This document shows positions 57,390-64,000 of a DNA stretch of 64,000 nucleotides, in pieces. Below the pieces are notes generated by a model. The model made no database searches. It was not told the DNA's origin and saw nothing but the letters and a program-made list of their open reading frames with translations. Each line of letters opens with the position of its first letter. Position 1 is the first letter of the stretch. Made by a program: the position numbers and the translations under genes. Source of the DNA: Zobellia laminariae (GTDB taxonomy: Bacteria; Bacteroidota; Bacteroidia; Flavobacteriales; Flavobacteriaceae); the NCBI RefSeq assembly GCF_009725995.1, contig NZ_RCNS01000001.1, forward strand, positions 848,283 through 912,282. Reading direction: 5' to 3'.

Positions 57390-60300
57390 ATGTACCTTAT
57401 TTTTGATACGGAAACCACCGGTCTTCCAAAGAACTGGAACGCCCCTTATACCGACACTGACAACTGGCCACGCTGCATACAGATAGCTTGGCAGTTGCAT
57501 GACGATATGGGCCGCTGTATTGAACATCAAGATTACCTGGTACGTCCAGATGGTTTTAACATACCATATGATGCCGAGCAAATTCATGGTATTTCTACAG
57601 AATTAGCCGAACAAAAGGGTATTTCACTATCTGAGGTTTTAGAGAAATTCAACATAGCCATGTCAAAGACAAAATTTGTCGTTGGCCAGAATGTTGGTTT
57701 TGACTTGAATATTATGGGAGCGGAATTTCACCGTATGGGTGTAGAGAATCCGTTGCAAGAACTTCCCGTTTTAGATACCTGTACCGAGCAAACAGCTAAA
57801 TTATGTCAAATACCCGGTGGGCGTGGTGGCAAATTCAAGCTTCCTACGCTAACGGAATTACATCAATTTTTATTTGGCAAGCCTTTTGGAGAAGCTCACA
57901 ATGCCACTGCTGATGTAGAAGCAACTACACGTTGTTTTCTAGAGCTTATCCGTAAGCAGCAATATACCGCTGAGCAGTTAGATGTTAAACCAGATTATTT
58001 CAAGAATTTCTCGGAAGCAAATCCACAGGAGATTCAGCTCATCGGCCTGAAACATATCAATCTAAAAAAAGCATCGAAAAAAATAGCCGATGCGCTTTGG
58101 GATAAGGATACCGGGGGAATTTCCCAAGAAGAAATACAAGAAAACCTTGCAACACTAGAATCCGCTAGCTTTTCTCACTTACATAATCATACTCAGTTTT
58201 CTATACTACAGTCCACGATAAGCGTACCTAATTTGGTAGCTGCTGCCGCCAAGGCAAAAATGCCTGCTGTAGCCATGACGGATCACGCGAATATGATGGG
58301 GGCCTTTCACTTTGTAAACGGCGTACTTAATCATAACAAAGGCGTAGTTGCCAGAAACGAAGCAAATCTTAAACGTTACGAGGCTACCCAAAACGGTACA
58401 CTTGAAGAAGGACAAGAACCTTTAGATGTATTACCGGAACCCGAATTGGAAATCACCCCTATTATTGGTTGCGAGTTTCAAGTTTGTGAAGACCACACCA
58501 ATAAATCACAAAAAGATAACGGGTATCAAATAGTTATGCTTGCAAAAAGCAAAAAAGGATACCTAAATCTGGCAAAAATGTCTTCTATTGCCTTTGTTAG
58601 CGGTAAATACTACGTACCGCGAATTGACAAAAAGGTCATTGAGGAATACAAAGAGGATGTCATAGTCCTTACCGGAAACTTATATGGTGAGGTCCCAAGT
58701 AAAGTATTAAATATTGGTGAACACCAAGCAGAAGAAGCCTTAATCTGGTGGAAAGAAACCTTTGGAGATGATCTGTATATAGAAATCATGCGCCACGGTC
58801 AAGAAGATGAAGACCGGGTGAACCAAGTATTGATCAAGTTTGCAAAAAAACACAATGTAAAGCTAGTAGCCACCAACAACACCTACTACGCAGAAAAGGA
58901 AAATGCTCATGCGCATGATATTCTTTTGTGCGTTAAAGATGGTGAAAAACAAGCCACACCAATAGGTCGTGGTCGCGGGTATAGATACGGATTGCCAAAT
59001 TCAGAATACTACTTCAAGTCTTCGGAAGAAATGAAGGAGCTATTCAAAGACATCCCAGAGGCAATCATCAATATTCAAGAAATTGTAGATAAAATTGAAA
59101 CATTTACACTAGCCCGTGATGTATTATTACCTGCTTTTGATATTCCTGAGGAATTTCAATTTGAAGAAGACAAATTGGATAATGGTAAACGTGGAGAAAA
59201 CAAATTTTTACGCCACATTACCTACGAAGGCGCCAAAAAAAGATATGGCGAAATAACACCCGAAATTGATGAGCGACTAGACTTTGAGCTTAAAGTAATT
59301 GAAAAAACCGGTTACCCTGGTTATTTCCTGATTGTGGAAGATTTCATAAGGGCGGCAAGAGCTATGGATGTTTCCGTAGGTCCTGGTCGTGGATCTGCAG
59401 CTGGATCTGCAGTTGCTTACTGTTTATGGATTACGAATTTAGACCCAATTAAGTACGACTTGCTTTTTGAGCGTTTCTTGAATCCGGATCGTGTGTCTAT
59501 GCCCGATATTGATATTGACTTTGATGATGAAGGTCGTGGTCGTGTAATGGATTATGTAATTGATAAGTACGGCTCAAACCAAGTGGCACAGATTATCACT
59601 TACGGCACCATGGCTGCCAAATCTGCAATTAGAGATACGGCTCGTGCTTTAGATTTGCCTTTGCAAGATTCAGATCGCATGGCGAAGTTGATACCCGATA
59701 TGTCTAAACTAAAAAAGATTATTGGGGTTGATGAAAAAATCTTAAAGGCAAAATTTAGGGCTGAAGATCTTGTTAAAATAAACGAACTTTTAGCTATTTC
59801 TGAGGGCGATGGCCCTGAAGCAGAAACATTGAATCAAGCTTACATTCTTGAAGGATCTGTTCGTAATACAGGTATACACGCTTGTGGAGTCATTATTACC
59901 CCTGATGACATTACGAAGTTCGTTCCGGTAGCTTTAGCAAAAGATTCCGAAATGTACTGTACCCAATTTGATAACTCGGTCGTAGAAGATGCCGGTTTAT
60001 TGAAGATGGATTTCTTGGGATTAAAAACGCTAACCTTAATTAAGGATACTGTTAAAATTGTAAAGGCCAAGCATGGAGTTGAATTAGATCCAGAGAATTT
60101 TCCGCTAGATGATGTAAAAACATACGAACTCTTTCAAAGAGGAGAAACTGTTGGTGTATTCCAATATGAATCGCCTGGAATGCAAAAACACATGAGGTCT
60201 CTTAAACCCACTGTTTTTGCGGATCTTATTGCCATGAACGCCTTATACCGTCCTGGCCCAATGGAATACATACCAAGTTTCATTGCCCGTAAACATGGTA

Positions 60301-61829
60301 CCGAAGAAATTGTTTATGACCTTGATGCCTGTGAAGAATATTTAGCAGAGACCTATGGTATTACCGTATACCAAGAGCAAGTGATGCTACTCTCGCAAAA
60401 ACTGGCCGACTTTACAAAAGGTGAAGCCGATGTCTTGCGTAAAGCAATGGGTAAAAAACAAAAGCACGTTCTAGATAAAATGAAGCCTAAGTTTATTGAA
60501 CAGGCTTCTGCAAAAGGGCATGCAGCAGATAAATTAGAGAAGATTTGGAAAGATTGGGAAGCATTTGCAGCCTATGCCTTTAACAAATCTCACTCTACAT
60601 GCTACGCTTGGATTGCTTACCAAACCGCCTATTGCAAGGCCCACTACCCTGCCGAATATATGGCTGCGGTACTGAGTAATAATATGAATGATATTAAGCA
60701 GGTTACTTTCTTCATGGAAGAATGTAAACGTATGGGGCTTGATGTTCTAGGACCAGATGTAAACGAATCTTACTACAAATTTGCAGTAAACGATGCTGGT
60801 GCCGTCCGTTTTGGAATGGGTGCAGTTAAAGGTGTTGGTCGTGGCGCCGTAGAAACTATTGTTGAACATAGAAAAGATGAAGATGGCCCGTTTAAATCGG
60901 TTTTTGATTTCGCAAAGCGAATAGATTTACGTGCCGCCAATAAAAAAGCATTTGAAAGTTTGGCTGTTGCCGGCGGGTTCGATTCTTTTGGAGACACCCA
61001 TAGAGCACAATACTTTCATGATGAGGGAGATGGAGTCACCTTCTTAGAAAAAACCATAAAGTATGGCGCCAAATTTCAAGAAAGCGAAAACTCTAGTCAA
61101 GTAAGTCTTTTTGGCGAAGCTAGTGATGTACAAATACCAGAACCGGTAGTACCACCTTGCGAGGAATGGGGTACTATGGAAAAACTACGTCGTGAAAAGG
61201 AAGTGGTAGGTATTTATATTTCAGGTCATCCTTTGGACGATTTTAAAACAGAAGTAAACGCCTTCTGTAATGCTTCACTTTCCGATTTAAACAACCTTGA
61301 AACCGTCGTTAATCGTGAATTAGCTTTTGCCGGCGTTATTACTGACGTACAGCACCGTGTATCCAAAAATGGAAAAGGCTGGGCACTTTTCACTGTAGAA
61401 GATTATACAGAATCGTTTGAATTCCGAATTTTTGGCGAAGAATACCTAAGGTTCCGCCACTTCCTTATGATCAATTCATTTGCCTACATTAAAGTTTTTG
61501 TCAAAGATGGATGGACAAACAGGGATACCGGTAAAAAAGGAGACCCACGCATTCAGTTCAATAGCTTTATGCTGCTTCAGGAAGTTATGGAGACTTATGC
61601 CAAAAAGCTCACTATTAAATTGAACATTGACACACTAAAGGAAGAAGACATTCATCAACTAAAAGAAACCATTGTATCCCACCAAGGCAACCACCCTCTT
61701 AATTTTATCGTATATGAGATGGAAGAAGAGATAAAAGTAAGCCTAACGAGTAGAAAGCAAAAGGTTCAGATAAGTAGTGAACTATTAGCTACTCTAAAAC
61801 AAAACGATATACACTATAAACTGAACTAG
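57390..61829 (+). CDS. dnaE: DNA polymerase III alpha subunit with N-terminal exonuclease
   Basis: Replicative polymerase of 1479 residues. Residues 1-200 are a DEDDh 3'-5' exonuclease (DnaQ-like): Asp6 and Glu8 in FDTETTGLP, a middle Asp in QNVGFDLN, and His170/Asp175 in AHNATADVEAT. The PHP domain starts near 263 (SHLHNHTQFS, MTDHANMMGA). The polymerase core has GPGRGSAAGSAVAY and the catalytic acids in PDIDIDFDDEGR, then the beta-clamp, helix-hairpin-helix and OB regions (AFAGVITDVQHRVS near 1310). A fused proofreading domain is known in Flavobacteriia DnaE, so length is normal for the group. All catalytic residues are present; no promoter box was found in the short leader. Confidence 0.97.
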   Translation: MYLIFDTETTGLPKNWNAPYTDTDNWPRCIQIAWQLHDDMGRCIEHQDYLVRPDGFNIPYDAEQIHGISTELAEQKGISLSEVLEKFNIAMSKTKFVVGQNVGFDLNIMGAEFHRMGVENPLQELPVLDTCTEQTAKLCQIPGGRGGKFKLPTLTELHQFLFGKPFGEAHNATADVEATTRCFLELIRKQQYTAEQLDVKPDYFKNFSEANPQEIQLIGLKHINLKKASKKIADALWDKDTGGISQEEIQENLATLESASFSHLHNHTQFSILQSTISVPNLVAAAAKAKMPAVAMTDHANMMGAFHFVNGVLNHNKGVVARNEANLKRYEATQNGTLEEGQEPLDVLPEPELEITPIIGCEFQVCEDHTNKSQKDNGYQIVMLAKSKKGYLNLAKMSSIAFVSGKYYVPRIDKKVIEEYKEDVIVLTGNLYGEVPSKVLNIGEHQAEEALIWWKETFGDDLYIEIMRHGQEDEDRVNQVLIKFAKKHNVKLVATNNTYYAEKENAHAHDILLCVKDGEKQATPIGRGRGYRYGLPNSEYYFKSSEEMKELFKDIPEAIINIQEIVDKIETFTLARDVLLPAFDIPEEFQFEEDKLDNGKRGENKFLRHITYEGAKKRYGEITPEIDERLDFELKVIEKTGYPGYFLIVEDFIRAARAMDVSVGPGRGSAAGSAVAYCLWITNLDPIKYDLLFERFLNPDRVSMPDIDIDFDDEGRGRVMDYVIDKYGSNQVAQIITYGTMAAKSAIRDTARALDLPLQDSDRMAKLIPDMSKLKKIIGVDEKILKAKFRAEDLVKINELLAISEGDGPEAETLNQAYILEGSVRNTGIHACGVIITPDDITKFVPVALAKDSEMYCTQFDNSVVEDAGLLKMDFLGLKTLTLIKDTVKIVKAKHGVELDPENFPLDDVKTYELFQRGETVGVFQYESPGMQKHMRSLKPTVFADLIAMNALYRPGPMEYIPSFIARKHGTEEIVYDLDACEEYLAETYGITVYQEQVMLLSQKLADFTKGEADVLRKAMGKKQKHVLDKMKPKFIEQASAKGHAADKLEKIWKDWEAFAAYAFNKSHSTCYAWIAYQTAYCKAHYPAEYMAAVLSNNMNDIKQVTFFMEECKRMGLDVLGPDVNESYYKFAVNDAGAVRFGMGAVKGVGRGAVETIVEHRKDEDGPFKSVFDFAKRIDLRAANKKAFESLAVAGGFDSFGDTHRAQYFHDEGDGVTFLEKTIKYGAKFQESENSSQVSLFGEASDVQIPEPVVPPCEEWGTMEKLRREKEVVGIYISGHPLDDFKTEVNAFCNASLSDLNNLETVVNRELAFAGVITDVQHRVSKNGKGWALFTVEDYTESFEFRIFGEEYLRFRHFLMINSFAYIKVFVKDGWTNRDTGKKGDPRIQFNSFMLLQEVMETYAKKLTIKLNIDTLKEEDIHQLKETIVSHQGNHPLNFIVYEMEEEIKVSLTSRKQKVQISSELLATLKQNDIHYKLN

Positions 61830-61926
61830 GCTAGCTTCTTATAAGTCCATTACCAATTTTAACCCTATAAATTACATTGATAGCACAATAGCTAAAAGCA
61901 ATGTATCGTTAGTAAGGAAACAGGCA

Positions 61927-61944
61927 TATATTTGACTAACTTTG
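61927..61944 (+). promoter_or_regulatory. Tandem -7 boxes before trxA
   Basis: TATATTTG (61927-61934) and TAACTTTG (61937-61944) both fit TAnnTTTG, 26-43 bases before the thioredoxin start. A clear TTG -33 element is not seen for either. A weak hairpin TACATTG/CAATGTA (61873-61905) lies just upstream, after dnaE. Confidence 0.55.
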
Positions 61945-61969
61945 TATAATATTCTAAAAATAGAAAATC

Positions 61970-62287
61970 ATGGCATTAGAAATAACAGACGCTACTTTTG
62001 ACGAAGTAGTATTAAAAAGTGACAAACCAGTAGTAGTTGATTTTTGGGCAGCATGGTGTGGACCATGTAGAATGGTAGGCCCTATCATTGAAGAGGTTAG
62101 TTCAGAATACGAAGGCAAAGCCGTTGTAGGTAAAGTAGATGTTGATGCAAATCAAGAATTTGCTGCTAAGTACGGTGTGCGTAACATTCCAACTGTATTG
62201 GTATTCAAAAACGGTGAAATTATTAACCGTCAGGTTGGAGTTTCTCCTAAGAAAGTATACACAGACGCGATTGACGCAGCTTTATAA
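61970..62287 (+). CDS. trxA: Thioredoxin
   Basis: Cytoplasmic disulfide reductase of 105 residues, the family's standard length, with no signal peptide. The redox site is WCGPC with Cys30 and Cys33, preceded by VVVDFWAA, and the cis-Pro loop NIPTVLVFKNGE is intact. It is transcribed alone: promoter boxes upstream and an intrinsic terminator downstream. Confidence 0.97.
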   Translation: MALEITDATFDEVVLKSDKPVVVDFWAAWCGPCRMVGPIIEEVSSEYEGKAVVGKVDVDANQEFAAKYGVRNIPTVLVFKNGEIINRQVGVSPKKVYTDAIDAAL

Positions 62288-62321
62288 TATTGTTTTCCCT
62301 TGATAAAGGGAGCTATAGAAA

Positions 62322-62348
62322 AAATCCCGCTTTTAGTGGGATTTTTTT
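62322..62348 (+). terminator. Intrinsic terminator after trxA
   Basis: ATCCCGC pairs with GTGGGAT (one G-T pair) around TTTTA and is followed by a T-run. A smaller hairpin CCCTT/AAGGG lies just before it (62297-62310). Confidence 0.88.
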
Positions 62349-62408
62349 ATACCCAAAACTGCAGCTTCCCTCAATTTTAGTTTTAGGTTTAATGCCTATC
62401 TTAGTAAC

Positions 62409-63338
62409 ATGAACCTGCAATCCGAATTAAATAAAACTTCTCTTTTCTCAAATTTAGAGCTTTTGGCCAACCAAGTAGTGGAAGGTTTTATTAGCGGCAT
62501 ACATAAAAGTCCTTTTCATGGATTTTCAGCGGAATTTGCAGAGCATAAGATTTATAACGATGGCGAAAGCACAAAGCATATAGACTGGAAGCTTTTTGCG
62601 AAGACAGATAAATTGTACACCAAAAGGTATGAAGAAGAGACCAATTTAAGGTGTCATATGATACTGGATAGTTCAGCCTCTATGTATTACCCAGAAGTAA
62701 AGGATTTATCGGCCACCAATTTAAATAAAATCGGTTTTGGAGTATTAGCCATTGCTGCTTTAATGAACATCCTTAAAAGACAGCGAGACGCCGTTGGCCT
62801 AAGTGTATATTCGGACAGCTATAACTTTTACTCTCCAGAAAAAGGAAGTGAAAGGCATCATCAAATGCTATTAGCAAAATTGAGTGAGATTAGCTTGGAC
62901 ACTAAACCAGCCCAACAAACGGAAACTTATACCTATTTACATCAAATAGCGGAAAACATAAAAAGAAGAAGCCTTATTTTTCTTTTTACGGATATGTTTC
63001 AAAATTCCGCAGATGATGAAAAAATATTTGATGCCCTACGTCATTTGAAATATAACAAGCATGAAGTAGTACTATTCCACCTTTTAGACCGATCTACAGA
63101 GTTTCATTTTGATTTTGACAATACACCCAAACGTTTTTTAGATGTAGAGACTGGCGAACATATAGATTTGTATTCCAGCAACATAAAAGAAGCTTACGAA
63201 CGCAGTGTTACTTCTTATTTTGAAGATTTGAAACTAAAATGCGCCCAGTACAAGATTAAATATGTGGAGGTTGATGTAAAGGGAGATTTCTCCAAAATAC
63301 TCAACACCTATTTAGTGGAGCGAAAGAAATTTGTATAA
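62409..63338 (+). CDS. DUF58 domain protein (VWA-like)
   Basis: Protein of 309 residues with the DUF58 signature: HGFSAEFAEHKIYNDGES, HIDWKLFAKTDKLYTKRYEE and the MIDAS-like MILDSSASMYY near residue 80. It folds as a von Willebrand A-type domain. In many bacteria DUF58 proteins sit beside MoxR ATPases and VWA/BatA-type membrane proteins in aerotolerance or envelope operons; here no MoxR gene is within the window on either side. It has no signal peptide. Function unknown. Confidence 0.88.
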   Translation: MNLQSELNKTSLFSNLELLANQVVEGFISGIHKSPFHGFSAEFAEHKIYNDGESTKHIDWKLFAKTDKLYTKRYEEETNLRCHMILDSSASMYYPEVKDLSATNLNKIGFGVLAIAALMNILKRQRDAVGLSVYSDSYNFYSPEKGSERHHQMLLAKLSEISLDTKPAQQTETYTYLHQIAENIKRRSLIFLFTDMFQNSADDEKIFDALRHLKYNKHEVVLFHLLDRSTEFHFDFDNTPKRFLDVETGEHIDLYSSNIKEAYERSVTSYFEDLKLKCAQYKIKYVEVDVKGDFSKILNTYLVERKKFV

Positions 63339-63363
63339 TGATGAAATTTTTATCGAAAATTGT

Positions 63364-63393
63364 TTGCGCAATTGAAAATGCGGTGTATATTTG
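63364..63393 (+). promoter_or_regulatory. Promoter of tRNA-Asp
   Basis: TTG (63364-63366) and TATATTTG (63386-63393) are 19 bases apart, matching the Bacteroidota TTG/TAnnTTTG promoter, and the -7 box ends 17 bases before the tRNA. Confidence 0.7.
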
Positions 63394-63410
63394 CACTCGC
63401 TAAACGCCAC

Positions 63411-63484
63411 GGTCTGGTAGTTCAGTTGGTTAGAATACCTGCCTGTCACGCAGGGGGTCGCGGGTTCGAGTCCCGTCCAGACCG
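63411..63484 (+). tRNA. tRNA-Asp (anticodon GTC)
   Basis: A 74-base cloverleaf: acceptor GGTCTGG pairs with CCAGACC, the D-loop has AGTTGGTTAGA, the anticodon loop is CTGTCAC with GTC, and the T-arm is CGGGTTCGAGTCCCG. Discriminator G; the 3' CCA is not encoded. Confidence 0.97.
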
Positions 63485-63490
63485 CGAAAA

Positions 63491-63518
63491 GCCTTCAACG
63501 CAAGTTGGAGGCTTTTTT
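63491..63518 (+). terminator. Intrinsic terminator after tRNA-Asp
   Basis: GCCTTCAAC pairs with GTTGGAGGC (one G-T) around a GCAA tetraloop, followed by six T. It starts 6 bases after the tRNA. Confidence 0.92.
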
Positions 63519-63602
63519 AGTTTTAGAATAATAGAAAACACACACTTCTGCTACACTAAAGCACACATCGTTTTAATTACAACTAAGACCCACAACAAAC
63601 TA

Positions 63603-63797
63603 CTAATTATCTTCAAAAAAGAACTCATGAATTTCAATGAGGCTACTCCGTTTTATCTGTACCAAATCTCTTGTTTCCTTTAAAAAAATTCCTAGTGACC
63701 GCTCATTGTATATAAACTTCATAGCATCTGAATAATCAACTACTACATACATATCTCCGGATAATCTGTAAAAAGGTATGACTGCCTTATTTTTCAC
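63603..63797 (-). CDS. Small hypothetical protein
   Basis: Open frame of 64 codons with a GTG start, 27 bases downstream of the partial gene on the same strand and preceded by an AGGGG-like stretch. It reads VIPFYRLSGDMYVVVDYSD and ends EIHEFFFEDN. I do not recognise it. Co-directional, close spacing with its neighbour supports a two-gene unit, but it could be a chance frame. Confidence 0.4.
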   Translation of the reverse strand: MKNKAVIPFYRLSGDMYVVVDYSDAMKFIYNERSLGIFLKETRDLVQIKRSSLIEIHEFFFEDN

Positions 63798-63824
63798 CTT
63801 AATACCCCTATTCAGAATTTTACC

Positions 63825-64000
63825 TTACGTCAACAGACCTTCCACTTTATTTTCATTTTTTTCATCGGATGCTGTTTTCACATAGGCCACCATCATCTTG
63901 ACCCATTCCGTCCTATCTATTAAAAACCATTTTACTTTTGTAAAATCTATACCATATTCATTAATCCATCCATGACTAGTAAAACCAAGTAAGACTTGCT
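63825..64000 (-). CDS. C-terminal end of a hypothetical protein
   Basis: The minus strand is open from the right edge to a TAA at 63825-63827, giving 57 codons that read LLGFTSHGWINEYGIDFTKV and then WFLIDRTEWVKMMVAYVKTA. The gene begins outside the window. No family is recognised. Confidence 0.45.
   Translation of the reverse strand, partial: QVLLGFTSHGWINEYGIDFTKVKWFLIDRTEWVKMMVAYVKTASDEKNENKVEGLLT

Noticed and set aside
61873..61905. TACATTG/CAATGTA hairpin after dnaE as a terminator
   Set aside because: Seven AT-rich pairs, 19-base loop and no T-run; too weak to call.
1..64000. CRISPR arrays, insertion sequences, prophage or integrase genes
   Set aside because: I saw no regularly spaced repeats, no transposase or integrase motifs and no terminal inverted repeats; locus edges show no mobile-element trace.

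Overview
The window looks like a chromosomal segment of a marine member of the Flavobacteriia (Bacteroidota). It is AT-rich, uses weak ribosome binding sites, carries TAnnTTTG-type -7 boxes, and contains a SusC/SusD pair, a hybrid two-component regulator, an S16 protein with a long acidic tail and a DnaE with an N-terminal proofreading domain. Exact genus cannot be decided from the sequence alone.

About 0.7-50.7 kb is one large polysaccharide utilisation locus (PUL) for a heavily sulfated galactan-type polymer. It opens with a hybrid sensor/AraC regulator (708-4841). Block A (5.0-17.4 kb, + strand) holds four sulfatases, one of them split by an in-frame stop, an SGNH esterase lipoprotein, a decayed sulfatase relic, a GH29 enzyme, and an oxidative module (GMC flavoprotein, Tat-type small subunit, Hyi-like TIM barrel). 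Block B (17.7-22.4 kb) is the SusC/SusD importer, closed by a terminator. Block C (22.5-38.0 kb) has five sulfatases, two GH110-type alpha-1,3-galactosidases and an FG-GAP/ASPIC lipoprotein. A second, reversed outer-membrane barrel gene (38.1-40.8 kb) follows. Block D (41.1-46.5 kb) has three more sulfatases, one fused to an SMP-30/gluconolactonase domain. A membrane-anchored ToxR-like regulator (46.5-47.6 kb, minus) is divergent from a GH2 beta-galactosidase (47.8-50.7 kb). Twelve sulfatase loci all keep the Cys that is converted to formylglycine, but no sulfatase maturation enzyme lies in the window.

How the genes may work together (inference): sulfatases strip several sulfate positions, an esterase removes acyl groups, GH110, GH29 and GH2 remove terminal alpha-galactose, alpha-L-fucose or alpha-L-galactose, and beta-galactose. 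A periplasmic dehydrogenase plus lactonase/isomerase may handle an unusual released sugar, and SusCD imports oligosaccharides. Substrate candidates are a lambda-carrageenan-like, porphyran-like or galactofucan polymer; the sequence does not decide.

From about 51 kb onward the content is ordinary core genome: periplasmic trehalase, glutaryl-CoA dehydrogenase-like enzyme, TrmN6, a second Tat-exported TIM barrel, RimM, S16, DnaE, thioredoxin, a DUF58 protein and tRNA-Asp. Three single-nucleotide lesions (two in-frame TAA codons and one G-tract frameshift) all fall in the PUL and none in the core genes. That is either recent decay of the locus or sequence error.
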